Of a stretch of DNA of 19,388 nt, positions 1-8,167 are shown in pieces. Below the pieces are notes generated by a model. It had not been told where the DNA came from. It worked only from the letters and a program-made list of their open reading frames with translations, and did no database searches. The DNA is taken from the NCBI GenBank assembly GCA_030152265.1, contig JASLHQ010000027.1:1-19388 (forward strand), given 5' to 3'. This DNA is from Savagea sp. (GTDB lineage: Bacteria; Bacillota; Bacilli; Bacillales_A; Planococcaceae). The number at the start of each line of letters is the position of its first letter. Position 1 is the stretch's first letter. Made by a program: the position numbers and the translations under genes.

Positions 1-1785
1 GCTCGATTCTGTCAATTCACAATCGTTCGGAACGTACAATTGTGCGTCCATCATTTGTTCAACGACGGGGTGACGTCCGTTCGTAATCGTAAGTGCTCGC
101 CCTTCGTGGAACGTTGGACGGACGTAATGGTAACGTTCCGCTAAGTCAGCGAATGCGACGAGCACATCTAGTTCACTCAAATGATGTGCTAGCTGTTGCA
201 CTTCTTGAATGTGCGCTTGACTGTCACTTCTCACTTTTGTAAAGAGCGTATATTCAAGTTCTAAACTTTGTTCTTCTGCATTTAAAATGAGCGCTTCTTT
301 TTCTTTTAACTCTTCTGTAATGAAACGCTCCGTATTCGCTAACGTTTGTTTCCGCTCGTAGCGCGCTTCGTCCATTAAAGCAGCATTGGCACGTGTCACT
401 TCGATAAAATAACCGAAAATACGGTTGTATCCGATTTTCAAGTTTTTAATGCCTGTTTTTTCTCGCTCTTCTCGCTCCAATTGTTGCAACCACGTTTTTC
501 CGTTACGGGAAGCGTCGCGCAAACGATCGAGCTTTTCATCGTAACCATCGCGAATTGTTCCTTCTTCTTTCACTGAAATCGGAGGTGTTTGGGCAATCGC
601 TTCTTCTAACAATGTTCGGAGTGGAACGCATGGATTTAACTGTTCTGCTAATGACGTGAGTGCCGGAACTTCCGTCTCACGAAGCAATTGTGTAATGGCT
701 GGAACATGTTGTAACGAGTCGCGCAATTGTGCTAAATCTCGCCCTGAAGCGGACCCCATCGCAATGCGCCCAGCTAAACGTTCTAAATCATACACTGATT
801 TCAATTCTTTTTTTAACGCGTCACGTGTAAAATACGCTTCGATCAATGCATCGACACGGTCGAGTCGTTCATTGATGAGACGTTCACTCGCTAGCGGTTC
901 ATGCAACCACATTTTAAGCTTGCGCGCTCCCATCGCTGTCGTCGTCACATCCAGCAACTCATATAGCGTACCTTCTTTTGAGTTGTTGCGAATTGACCGG
1001 ACCAGTTCTAAGTTGCGCATCGAGTTCGCATCGATCGTCAATGTTTCCGCACGTTCTACCCATTCAAACGGTTGAATATGATCTAAGCTCGTCTTTTGCG
1101 TCTCTTGTAAATAACGCCAAATGAGTGTAGCCGCTTCGACTGCCGTTTTCGGTAACGCTTCGACTAACGACGGCTTTACTTCGCCATCCATCGTTGGAAA
1201 ACTGATGAGAAAATGACGGTCTTTCGCGTACTTTTCAAATGCGTCATCCTGCTCTGCTAAAACAAGCTCTCTTATTTGGAGTGCATCGGCTACGTGAAGC
1301 ACCTCTTCTTTCGTACCTTGTACAACCTCACATTTTGCGATTCCTGTCGCTAAGTCTACGTAAGCGAGATAGCTCGCCGTCTCTTTAAAATAAATCGCTC
1401 CAATAAAATGATGACTCGTCGCATCGATCGTTTTTCCTTCTGTTAATGTACCGGGTGTAACGATTTTCACAACTTCTCGTTTGACGAGTCCTTTCACTTC
1501 TTTCGGGTCTTCTACTTGTTCACAAATCGCGACTTTATATCCTTTTTGAACGAGCGTTTCAATATAGTTTGTCGCGGAATGATACGGCACGCCACACATC
1601 GGAATCCGTTCTTTTCCTTTCGCTGCTTCTCGGCTCGTTAACGTAATTTCAAGAATTGATGAAGCGCGGATCGCATCATCAAAAAACAATTCATAAAAAT
1701 CGCCCAAACGAAAAAAGAGAAATGCTTCTTTATGTGCTTGTTTAATTTGTAAATATTGTTGAATCATCGGTGTATATGTCGTCAT
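1..1785 (-). CDS. mutS: DNA mismatch repair protein MutS (partial, C-terminus outside window)
   Basis: MutS recognises base mismatches and small loops after replication and recruits MutL. The reading frame is open from an ATG at 1785 to the window edge, giving 595 residues. Residues 28-34 read GDFYELF, which contains the Phe-x-Glu mismatch-wedge motif (Phe30, Glu32) of domain I. The connector, core and clamp domains follow. The frame is cut at VPNDCELTESS, which in this family lies just before the Walker A loop of the ABC-type ATPase, so the ATPase domain and dimerisation tail are outside the window. The start is supported by an AGAGGAAGG ribosome site at about 1795-1803 and by similarity of the N-terminus to Bacillus MutS. 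A consensus-like promoter lies directly upstream, so the gene is transcribed separately from ricA. Identification is secure; nothing in the visible part is damaged. Confidence 0.96.
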   Translation of the reverse strand, partial: MTTYTPMIQQYLQIKQAHKEAFLFFRLGDFYELFFDDAIRASSILEITLTSREAAKGKERIPMCGVPYHSATNYIETLVQKGYKVAICEQVEDPKEVKGLVKREVVKIVTPGTLTEGKTIDATSHHFIGAIYFKETASYLAYVDLATGIAKCEVVQGTKEEVLHVADALQIRELVLAEQDDAFEKYAKDRHFLISFPTMDGEVKPSLVEALPKTAVEAATLIWRYLQETQKTSLDHIQPFEWVERAETLTIDANSMRNLELVRSIRNNSKEGTLYELLDVTTTAMGARKLKMWLHEPLASERLINERLDRVDALIEAYFTRDALKKELKSVYDLERLAGRIAMGSASGRDLAQLRDSLQHVPAITQLLRETEVPALTSLAEQLNPCVPLRTLLEEAIAQTPPISVKEEGTIRDGYDEKLDRLRDASRNGKTWLQQLEREEREKTGIKNLKIGYNRIFGYFIEVTRANAALMDEARYERKQTLANTERFITEELKEKEALILNAEEQSLELEYTLFTKVRSDSQAHIQEVQQLAHHLSELDVLVAFADLAERYHYVRPTFHEGRALTITNGRHPVVEQMMDAQLYVPNDCELTESS

Positions 1786-1818
1786 CTCTCGTATCCTTCC
1801 TCTAATGAATCTTTACCC

Positions 1819-1846
1819 ATTATAGCAAACTATTGTATCCCGACAA
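1819..1846 (-). promoter_or_regulatory. Sigma-A promoter of mutS
   Basis: On the minus strand the -35 box is TTGTCG (1846-1841) and the -10 box is a perfect TATAAT (1824-1819), spaced 16 bp. A TG dinucleotide one base before the -10 adds an extended -10 element. The -35 box lies inside the T-rich tract of the ricA terminator, so terminator and promoter are packed together. Confidence 0.75.
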
Positions 1847-1896
1847 AAAAGAAAAACTGTTTAAAGACCCATGTAAAATGGATATTTAAACAGTTT
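1843..1896 (-). terminator. Intrinsic terminator of the miaB-ricA operon
   Basis: A perfect 12-bp stem (1854-1865 pairs with 1885-1896, arm AAACTGTTTAAA) is continued by an inner CCAT/ATGG pairing. Read on the minus strand, it is followed by a T-rich tract with one C interruption (1853-1843). It starts 6 bases after the ricA stop codon. Confidence 0.88.
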
Positions 1897-1902
1897 AATC
1901 AA

Positions 1903-2340
1903 TTAACTACAAGTACGTGGACCAGCATTTTGAATGTAAGAGCCCGTTTCTCCTCTTAACACATCTCCACCTGTTGATTCGATAATTTCAGTCGTCACTG
2001 TATTCGCAATCGCTGATGTGACGATTTGAAGCAAATCATTCACTTCCATTTGCGCTTGTTTAAATTCTGTCACAACTGGAATCGCATCTAACTCTTCTTC
2101 GATCTTTTCAATTTTTGCTTGCGTTAATTCATAAGCGCGTTTTTTGTCGTATTGTTGATAATTTACCGCTTGTTGATTCAATACCTTTAAGCTTGCGATA
2201 CTTTCACGCACTTTTTGATTTTCGTTAATTTTCGCTTCTGCATTTTTAAAAAATTCCACTTGTTCTGTCGATGCGATCATTTGTGCTAATTTTTGTGCAG
2301 CTTCTACAATCTCATCTTTCGTATACAATTTTGTCATCAT
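1903..2340 (-). CDS. ricA: RicA (YmcA), YlbF/YmcA-family regulator of RNA processing
   Basis: 145 residues, almost entirely helical and charged, of the YlbF/YmcA family (Com_YlbF, formerly DUF964). In B. subtilis RicA forms a complex with RicF (YlbF) and RicT (YaaT) that carries iron-sulfur clusters, affects competence, biofilm and sporulation decisions, and assists RNase Y in processing operon mRNAs. Visible family marks are the INENQKV segment near residue 40, QMEVNDLLQ (97-105), STGGDVLRGETGS (122-134) and a single C-terminal cysteine (Cys144), matching the lone C-terminal Cys of the B. subtilis protein. The gene begins with ATGATG, whose first ATG overlaps the miaB stop TGA, so translation is probably coupled. 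An AAGGAG lies 6 bases before the first ATG. The rny gene, encoding its functional partner, is about 4 kb away. RicF and RicT are not in the window. Confidence 0.93.
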   Translation of the reverse strand: MMTKLYTKDEIVEAAQKLAQMIASTEQVEFFKNAEAKINENQKVRESIASLKVLNQQAVNYQQYDKKRAYELTQAKIEKIEEELDAIPVVTEFKQAQMEVNDLLQIVTSAIANTVTTEIIESTGGDVLRGETGSYIQNAGPRTCS

Positions 2341-3872
2341 ACTGTCTCCTTTTGTTTAACTAATCCGATATATTCTCCATCAAGTGACCACGTTTTTGCT
2401 TCTGTCACTTTCACTTCAACAATTTCACCGATAACCTCTTTCGGTGCCTTGAAGTTGACGAGCTTATTTTTCTCTGTATAACCTGAAAGGACATCCGGAT
2501 CTTTTTTACTTTCGCCTTCTACGAGCACTTTCACTGTTTGGCCTGCGTATTGCGCCATCGCTTTCGCACTCATTTCGTTCACAAGTTTATTCAAACGTTG
2601 TAGACGTTCTTTTTTCACTTCCATCGAGACATTATCTTGCATTTTCGCTGCTGGTGTTCCTTCTCGAGGCGAGTAAATGTACGTATACGCCATATCAAAT
2701 CCGACTTCTTTGAATAACGTCATCGTCTCTTCAAACTGTTCATCTGTTTCATTTGGGAAACCGACGATAATATCGGTTGTCAACGTTACATTCGGAATCG
2801 CTTTTTTAATTTTAGCGACGAGTTCTAAAAACTGCTCACGCGTATATTTACGCGACATCATTTTTAAAATAGCTGACGAACCCGATTGGACTGGTAAGTG
2901 AATATGGTCGACTAAGTTTCCACCTTTTGCGAGCACTTCGATTAAACGATCGTCGAAATCTCTCGGATGACTCGTCGTAAAACGAATGCGCGGAATATCG
3001 ATTTTGCGAAGGTCGTCCATTAAATCACCTAATGTGTAATCGAGATCTTCTAAATCTTTCCCGTACGCGTTAACGTTTTGCCCAAGCAACGTAATTTCTT
3101 TATACCCTTGTGCTGCCAATTCTCGCACTTCTTGAATGATATCTTCTGGGCGACGGCTGCGTTCTTTTCCGCGCGTATATGGCACGATACAATACGTACA
3201 AAACTTATCGCAACCGTACATAATGTTCACCCACGCTTTAATATGACCGAGGCGTTGTTTCGGTAAGTTTTCGATAATGTCGCCTTCTTTTGACCATACT
3301 TCAACGACCATTTCTTTCGACATGTACGCTTCGTGTAAAATGTTTGGCAAACGGTGAATGTTATGCGTTCCGAAAATCATATCGACGTGAGGTTGACGGC
3401 TTAAAATTTCGTTGACGACCGATTCCTCTTGACTCATACATCCACATACACCAATCAATAAATCAGGTCGTTCGCGTTTTAAAGATTTCAAATGTCCGAG
3501 TTCCCCGAACACTTTATCTTCCGCGTTTTCTCGAATCGCACACGTATTTAATAAAATGACATCCGCTTCGGTACGGTCTGGTGTGAATGTATAACCGAGT
3601 GCCATAAAAATACCCGCCATCACTTCCGTATCGTGCTCGTTCATTTGGCAACCATAAGTTTGAATGTGAAACTTGCGCCCGTTCCCCATCCCTCGAAAAC
3701 GCTCATCGATTTGGAAATCATCATGATATTCGACTTCTTCCTTGCCACGACGTTTTGCGTCCTTTAATGATGGTGGTTGATACACACGATTAAAATATTG
3801 GCTATAATCTTTTTCTTCTTTTTTCACTTCTGAGCCATCGGGTGTTTTATTTAAACGTTGTTCTTCGTTCAT
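2337..3872 (-). CDS. miaB: tRNA-2-methylthio-N6-dimethylallyladenosine synthase MiaB
   Basis: 511-residue radical-SAM methylthiotransferase that adds the 2-methylthio group to isopentenyl-adenosine 37 of tRNAs reading UNN codons. The N-terminal UPF0004 domain has the three cluster-binding cysteines Cys75 (TYGCQMN), Cys111 (NTCAIREN) and Cys145 (GVCGCMSQ). The radical-SAM CxxxCxxC motif is Cys221, Cys225, Cys228 (YGCDKFCTYC). A TRAM RNA-binding domain covers roughly residues 440-505. The charged leader of about 65 residues before the first domain (ending FRGMGNGRKF) is typical of Bacillus MiaB and supports this ATG start. An AAGGAG lies 9 bases upstream of it. The gene is first in an operon with ricA, and its stop codon overlaps the ricA start. 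Full length with all catalytic residues present. Confidence 0.97.
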   Translation of the reverse strand: MNEEQRLNKTPDGSEVKKEEKDYSQYFNRVYQPPSLKDAKRRGKEEVEYHDDFQIDERFRGMGNGRKFHIQTYGCQMNEHDTEVMAGIFMALGYTFTPDRTEADVILLNTCAIRENAEDKVFGELGHLKSLKRERPDLLIGVCGCMSQEESVVNEILSRQPHVDMIFGTHNIHRLPNILHEAYMSKEMVVEVWSKEGDIIENLPKQRLGHIKAWVNIMYGCDKFCTYCIVPYTRGKERSRRPEDIIQEVRELAAQGYKEITLLGQNVNAYGKDLEDLDYTLGDLMDDLRKIDIPRIRFTTSHPRDFDDRLIEVLAKGGNLVDHIHLPVQSGSSAILKMMSRKYTREQFLELVAKIKKAIPNVTLTTDIIVGFPNETDEQFEETMTLFKEVGFDMAYTYIYSPREGTPAAKMQDNVSMEVKKERLQRLNKLVNEMSAKAMAQYAGQTVKVLVEGESKKDPDVLSGYTEKNKLVNFKAPKEVIGEIVEVKVTEAKTWSLDGEYIGLVKQKETV

Positions 3873-3926
3873 AGCGCAATGCTCCTTTCATAAAATCATC
3901 TAATCTATTATATGATACATTCGTTC

Positions 3927-3954
3927 ATTATAACACTTTATTACTCGTAAACAA
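3927..3954 (-). promoter_or_regulatory. Sigma-A promoter of the miaB-ricA operon
   Basis: On the minus strand a TTGTTT -35 box (3954-3949) and a perfect TATAAT -10 box (3932-3927) are spaced 16 bp, with an extended -10 TG one base before it. This predicts a leader of about 50 nt before the miaB ATG. Confidence 0.75.
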
Positions 3955-4029
3955 TGCTATGCAAAGAAACGAATTTCGACAATTGTTATACAGAAGGGAT
4001 ATTTTTCTATATTCGTTTGAAATTAAAAA

Positions 4030-4038
4030 TGGTATGCT
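4030..4038 (+). promoter_or_regulatory. Possible extended -10 promoter of the SLH/NlpC-P60 gene
   Basis: TGGTATGCT provides TG-N plus a -10-like TATGCT, 29 bases upstream of the TTG start. No good -35 is found at 16-18 bp spacing; a TTGAAA at 4017-4022 is too close. The assignment is tentative. The 195-bp gap between the divergent miaB and SLH genes holds this element, the miaB promoter and no visible gene. Confidence 0.35.
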
Positions 4039-4067
4039 GAGTGTATAGAAAAAGGAGGTACTAGCAT

Positions 4068-5609
4068 TTGAAAACATTAGGAAAATTACTTATGATTATT
4101 GCACTGAGCATTTTGCTACTCCCAAACGTAGGAGAAGCGAATGAAAGATTTACAGATGTCGGAAGCAATCATAGTGCTAAAAAAGAAATTGATTATTTAG
4201 CGGAACGCCAAATTATTTCAGGTTATCCTGATGGCACATTTGGTATTAATCGCTCCATTACACGTTTACAAGCGTCTACTATGCTCGTACGTGCTTTAAA
4301 ACTATCTACAGAACACCGTCCTAATCCAAACTTAAAAGACATCTCCACTAGTCACCCAGGATATGCAACAATCGCAACAGTTGTAGATGAAGGGATTATG
4401 ACTGGAAAAAAAGACGGTACATTCGCCCCTTACGACTCTTTAACGCGTGCGCAAATGGCGTCGATTTTAGTTCGCTCCTTCCACTTAAATGAACAATCTC
4501 ACATTGTCTTTCGTGATATGACGGCTACACATTGGGCAACTTCTGATGTCCAAAAGCTATACGCACACAATATTACAACAGGATATCCCGATAGTACATT
4601 TCGACCAAACAATCCGATTACACGTTCTCATTTCTCTGTCTTTCTCGCACGTGTACTCGAACCAAAGTTTCAATTAGATAAAGTGTGTTACACCCCTGCA
4701 AAAGAGACAAAACATGTCGTGGACGTTGCAGTGACAACCCTTTGGTCAAAACCAAATATCGCGCGCATCGTCGATCGCCCTGCTGTTTCCAATCCTGTCG
4801 ACCTCGCAAGTTGGACGAAACAAATGACACACCAACAAAAGCTCGGTTTATTAGGAAAAGTGGATACACAAGCTTTATACGGTCAAGAAGTGACGATTTT
4901 AGACGAGAAAGACAATTGGTATAAAGTAGCCGTTCATGAACAATTTAGTCCTATTCAACAAGAAGGTTATCCAGGTTGGGTACCGAAAAGTCATATTGCT
5001 ACGCAACAATCGAATGTTGATTCGTGTGATGTTACAATTGTCACCGCAAATAAAACATTGCTTCGTCATTTAGACGGCAAACCGTTTCGTGAAATTAGCT
5101 TCAATACGATGCTGCCTGTCGTAAAAGAAGATACGAGACGCATTTACGTAAAAACACCGACAGACGGAACGAAATATATTGTGAAAGAAGATGCTGTGAC
5201 AACACCGAGCTTCGCACATTTACCGAAACCGACGGCTGAAGACCTTGTCGCGACGGGTAAACAATTTTTAAATTTACCTTATTTATGGGCAGGAACTTCA
5301 GCGTATGGCTTTGACTGCTCAGGTTTCACGTATAGTATTTATAAACAGCACGGGATTTTAATTCCACGAGATTCTACAGTCCAAGCGACACATGGGGTTG
5401 CTGTTGAGAAACAAGACTTACAAGTAGGCGATCTATTATTTTTCGCCCATCAACAAGGAAAAGGTGCGATTCATCATGTCAGTATGTACATCGGGAATGG
5501 AATGATGATTCATTCTCCGGATTACTCAAAACCGATTGAAATTGTACCGATTACGAGTGAACCGTATCAATCTGAATATGCGGGAGCACGCCGTTATTTA
5601 GCACAATAG
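4068..5609 (+). CDS. Secreted SLH-domain, SH3-like, NlpC/P60 cell-wall endopeptidase (YkfC-like)
   Basis: 513-residue exported peptidoglycan hydrolase. Residues 1-24 form a signal peptide with a hydrophobic core (LLMIIALSILLL) and a likely cut after GEA. Three S-layer homology repeats follow at about 27-77, 89-139 and 147-197, each ending in a TR-containing motif (ITRLQ, LTRAQ, ITRSH). SLH triplets usually bind pyruvylated secondary wall polymer, so the protein is probably held on the cell wall. Residues 220-380 resemble the bacterial SH3-type region of YkfC. The NlpC/P60 domain spans about 390-512 with Cys417 (FDCSGF), His470 (HHVSMYIG) and His482 (IHSP), close to the catalytic set of YkfC-type gamma-D-glutamyl-L-diamino acid endopeptidases, which cut stem peptides. 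The start is TTG, chosen for AAAGGAGG 8-9 bases upstream and for completing the signal peptide. It is the only plus-strand gene here and interrupts an otherwise conserved order. The exact substrate is inferred from the family. Confidence 0.9.
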   Translation: MKTLGKLLMIIALSILLLPNVGEANERFTDVGSNHSAKKEIDYLAERQIISGYPDGTFGINRSITRLQASTMLVRALKLSTEHRPNPNLKDISTSHPGYATIATVVDEGIMTGKKDGTFAPYDSLTRAQMASILVRSFHLNEQSHIVFRDMTATHWATSDVQKLYAHNITTGYPDSTFRPNNPITRSHFSVFLARVLEPKFQLDKVCYTPAKETKHVVDVAVTTLWSKPNIARIVDRPAVSNPVDLASWTKQMTHQQKLGLLGKVDTQALYGQEVTILDEKDNWYKVAVHEQFSPIQQEGYPGWVPKSHIATQQSNVDSCDVTIVTANKTLLRHLDGKPFREISFNTMLPVVKEDTRRIYVKTPTDGTKYIVKEDAVTTPSFAHLPKPTAEDLVATGKQFLNLPYLWAGTSAYGFDCSGFTYSIYKQHGILIPRDSTVQATHGVAVEKQDLQVGDLLFFAHQQGKGAIHHVSMYIGNGMMIHSPDYSKPIEIVPITSEPYQSEYAGARRYLAQ

Positions 5610-5611
5610 TG

Positions 5612-5649
5612 AAAAGAGAAGCGATCGTTTATACGACGGCTTCTCTTTT
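5612..5649. terminator. Bidirectional terminator between the SLH gene and ymdB
   Basis: An 11-bp perfect stem (5612-5622 with 5639-5649, arm AAAAGAGAAGC) is topped by a second TCGT/ACGA stem with a TTAT loop. T-runs occur on both sides. The hairpin lies 2-3 bases after the stop codons of the two convergent genes, so it can end both transcripts. Confidence 0.88.
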
Positions 5650-5650
5650 T

Positions 5651-6448
5651 TTACTTTTGAAATTGGAATGGTTGATCTTCGTTAATGCGAATGCGTTCAA
5701 TGTGCGTCGCTTTCCCTGTCTCATCATCGATTTGAATGAAAGCACCGTTCAATTGCGCACGGCCTTGTTTCGGCACTTCAAAACGTGTCGGCAAATTCGT
5801 TTTGAAACGGTATAAGACATCTTCTTTTTTCATCCCTAAAATCTCGTCATAAGGCCCTGTCATTCCAGCATCTGTTAAGTATGCTGTACCTCCTGGCAAA
5901 ATGCGCTCATCCGCTGTTTGTACGTGCGTATGTGTACCGACAACGAAACTTGCACGACCGTCTAAATGCCAACCCATCGCAATTTTCTCACTCGTCGCTT
6001 CAGCGTGTAAATCGACGATGACGAGTGGCGTGTCAATCTCTTCTAAAATCGCATCGACCTTTTTAAACGGATCATCATGTGGTGGTAAAAACGTACGTCC
6101 GTGCAAATTGATGACTGCAATTTCTTTTCCTTTCTTCTCAACGATCGTATAACCTTGTCCCGGTGCTTCTTCTGAAAAGTTAGCAGGGCGTATGAGAAAT
6201 TCAGCATCGTCGATAAAATCATAAATATCACGATTGTCCCACGTATGATTTCCCATTGTCACAACGTCGACCCCTGCGTGTAGCAAATCGTCATAAATGC
6301 GCTTCGTAATACCACGTCCTGCTGCTGCGTTTTCCCCATTTGCGATAATGAGATCCGCTTCATATTTTTGGCGTAAGCGTGGAACGTAATCAAAAATCAT
6401 ATCACGACCGATTGAGCCGACGATATCTCCTATAAAAATAATATTCAT
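5651..6448 (-). CDS. ymdB: YmdB metallophosphoesterase (cyclic nucleotide phosphodiesterase family)
   Basis: 265 residues, the normal length of the YmdB family (TIGR00282). The B. subtilis protein has phosphodiesterase activity on cyclic nucleotides and influences biofilm and motility gene expression. The dinuclear metal-site residues are all present: Asp8 (FIGDIVG), Glu39-Asn40 (GENAAAGRG), Asn67-His68 (GNHTWDN), His148 (VDLHAEAT), and His173 and His175 (GTHTHVQT). His68 corresponds to the catalytic histidine in the family. The start ATG has GAGGAA 6 bases upstream. The gene follows rny on the same strand, as in B. subtilis, but a terminator-like hairpin separates the two, so part of its transcription may be attenuated or come from another promoter that I cannot place. 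Confidence 0.94.
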   Translation of the reverse strand: MNIIFIGDIVGSIGRDMIFDYVPRLRQKYEADLIIANGENAAAGRGITKRIYDDLLHAGVDVVTMGNHTWDNRDIYDFIDDAEFLIRPANFSEEAPGQGYTIVEKKGKEIAVINLHGRTFLPPHDDPFKKVDAILEEIDTPLVIVDLHAEATSEKIAMGWHLDGRASFVVGTHTHVQTADERILPGGTAYLTDAGMTGPYDEILGMKKEDVLYRFKTNLPTRFEVPKQGRAQLNGAFIQIDDETGKATHIERIRINEDQPFQFQK

Positions 6449-6468
6449 TCTTCATTCCTCTTTCCATG

Positions 6469-6502
6469 AAAAAAAGGGATTCGTTTTAACGAACCCCTTT
6501 TG
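6469..6502 (-). terminator. Terminator-like hairpin between rny and ymdB
   Basis: An AAAAGGG/CCCTTTT stem (6472-6478 with 6495-6501) continues, after one A-C mismatch, into TTCGT/ACGAA. Read on the minus strand it ends in seven Ts (6475-6469). It lies 5 bases after the rny stop. With only about 20 bases left before the ymdB start, no separate ymdB promoter fits downstream, so the hairpin probably leaks. Confidence 0.75.
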
Positions 6503-6506
6503 TTTT

Positions 6507-8063
6507 TTATTTCGCGTATTCGACCGCTCGTGTTTCACGAATCACAGTCACTTTTATATGACCTGGATAATTGAGTTCTTCTTCAATTTGCTTACGAATG
6601 TCTCGCGCTAATCGATGTTGCGTAATGTCATCGACTTGGTCTGGACGTACGATAATACGTACTTCGCGGCCAGCTTGAATCGCATATGACTTTTCTACAC
6701 CTTCATACGATTCAGCGATTTCTTCTAAACGCTCTAATCGTTTAATGTAGTTTTCTAAAGTTTCGCTTCGAGCACCAGGGCGAGCAGCGGATAAAGCATC
6801 TGCTGCGGCAACTAATACTGCAATAACTGAAGTTGCTTCTTCATCACCGTGGTGAGAAGCAATACTATTAATTACGACCGGATGTTCTTTATACTTAATC
6901 GCTAATTCTTTACCAATTTGAACGTGGCTACCTTCTACCTCGTGGTCGATCGCTTTTCCGATATCATGCAATAAACCTGCGCGACGTGCCAATGTGACGT
7001 CTTCTCCAAGTTCTGCTGCAAGAAGTCCCGTTAAATATGCGACTTCAATCGAGTGTTTTAACACGTTCTGTCCATAACTTGTACGGAAATGGAGTCGGCC
7101 TAAAATTTTAATTAAGTCAGGGTGTAAGTTATGAATTCCGATATCGAATGTCGTCTCTTCCCCTTTTTCACGGATTAGTTCATCTACTTCGCGACGTGAT
7201 TTGTCGACCATTTCTTCAATGCGCGCTGGATGAATTCGTCCATCTTGAACGAGCTTCTCAAGCGCTAGTCGAGCTACTTCACGGCGAACAGGATCAAATC
7301 CTGATAAAATGACTGCTTCCGGCGTATCGTCAATAATGAGATCAATACCTGTTAACGTCTCAATCGTTCGAATGTTACGACCTTCACGCCCAATGATGCG
7401 ACCTTTCATCTCATCATTCGGAAGGTTGACAACAGAGACTGTTGTTTCAGCAACATGGTCCGCTGCAAACCGTTGTAAAGCGAGTGACAAAATTTCACGT
7501 GCTTTCTTTTCAGACTCTTCTTTCGCACGTTGTTCCGACTCTTTCGTCATGACTGCAATATCGACGGCGAGCTCTTTTTCAACACTTTCGAGAATGTAAG
7601 TTTTCGCTTCATCTCGTGTAAGGGCTGCGATGCGTTCTAACTCTGTTTGTTGAGTTGTTAATAGCTCTTCCGCCTTGCGTTCCATCTGTTCAATATGCTG
7701 TTGTTTCTTAGTCAATTCTGATTCCCATTGATCTAAGCTCTCTTCTTTTCTGTTAAGAGTTTCATCTTTTCGATCGAGTAATTCTTCACGTTGCATTAAG
7801 CGATTTTCTTGCTTTGCAACTTCAGATCGTCGTTCGCGGATTTCTGCTTCCGCTTCGATTCTTAACTTGTGATTTTCGTCTTTTGCTTCCAGTAGTGCCT
7901 CTTTCTTCATTGCCTCCGCTTCTCGCTTCGCCTCTTCGACAATTTGAGTCGCTTGATGCTTGGCACCCGTCACTTTGGATTCATTCACGTTTTTATTGTA
8001 AAAATAGAGTACAATTGCACCGACGATAAAACCGAGCAAAGCGGAGATGATATATTCAGACAA
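6507..8063 (-). CDS. rny: Ribonuclease Y
   Basis: 518-residue membrane-anchored endoribonuclease that starts bulk mRNA decay in many Bacillota. Residues 4-22 form a single N-terminal transmembrane helix. Residues about 28-200 are a long charged coiled coil rich in Glu, Lys and Arg. The KH RNA-binding domain lies near 208-270 with the GRIIGREGRN loop (221-230). The HD domain contains His337, His366-Asp367 (LLHDIGK) and Asp422 (AADAL). The start codon is TTG, chosen because AGGAGG lies 9 bases upstream and the protein then begins with the membrane helix as in relatives. A near-perfect promoter lies about 100 bases upstream, leaving a leader with potential structure. ymdB is downstream, and ricA, a known partner in B. 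subtilis, is nearby. Complete, with no missing key residue. Confidence 0.97.
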   Translation of the reverse strand: MSEYIISALLGFIVGAIVLYFYNKNVNESKVTGAKHQATQIVEEAKREAEAMKKEALLEAKDENHKLRIEAEAEIRERRSEVAKQENRLMQREELLDRKDETLNRKEESLDQWESELTKKQQHIEQMERKAEELLTTQQTELERIAALTRDEAKTYILESVEKELAVDIAVMTKESEQRAKEESEKKAREILSLALQRFAADHVAETTVSVVNLPNDEMKGRIIGREGRNIRTIETLTGIDLIIDDTPEAVILSGFDPVRREVARLALEKLVQDGRIHPARIEEMVDKSRREVDELIREKGEETTFDIGIHNLHPDLIKILGRLHFRTSYGQNVLKHSIEVAYLTGLLAAELGEDVTLARRAGLLHDIGKAIDHEVEGSHVQIGKELAIKYKEHPVVINSIASHHGDEEATSVIAVLVAAADALSAARPGARSETLENYIKRLERLEEIAESYEGVEKSYAIQAGREVRIIVRPDQVDDITQHRLARDIRKQIEEELNYPGHIKVTVIRETRAVEYAK

Positions 8064-8112
8064 TCCTGGTCACCTCCTCTTGCTAATATTCTTTTCAGTC
8101 GGCTCGTATATT

Positions 8113-8151
8113 AAATTGCAACATACTGCCAATGCATTTCAATTTAGTATG
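8113..8151 (-). other. Interleaved complementary segments in the rny 5' leader
   Basis: In the predicted rny leader, in transcript order, CATACT (8151-8146), AAATTG (8145-8140), AGTATG (8127-8122) and CAATTT (8118-8113) occur. The first pairs with the third and the second with the fourth. The two 6-bp helices are interleaved, so they are either alternative or pseudoknot-like. They are short, so function is uncertain. Confidence 0.35.
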
Positions 8152-8167
8152 ATGTGACACACTTATC

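Noticed and set aside
656..1075. Plus-strand open frame of 139 codons inside mutS
   Set aside because: It is antisense to a well-conserved MutS region, is rich in Ser/Arg/Asn as expected for a shadow frame, has no ribosome site and matches no family I know.
4017..4049. TTGAAA with TATAGA as promoter of the SLH gene
   Set aside because: The spacing of 21 bp is too long, and TTGAAA with TATGCT is only 10 bp apart, so neither makes a standard promoter.
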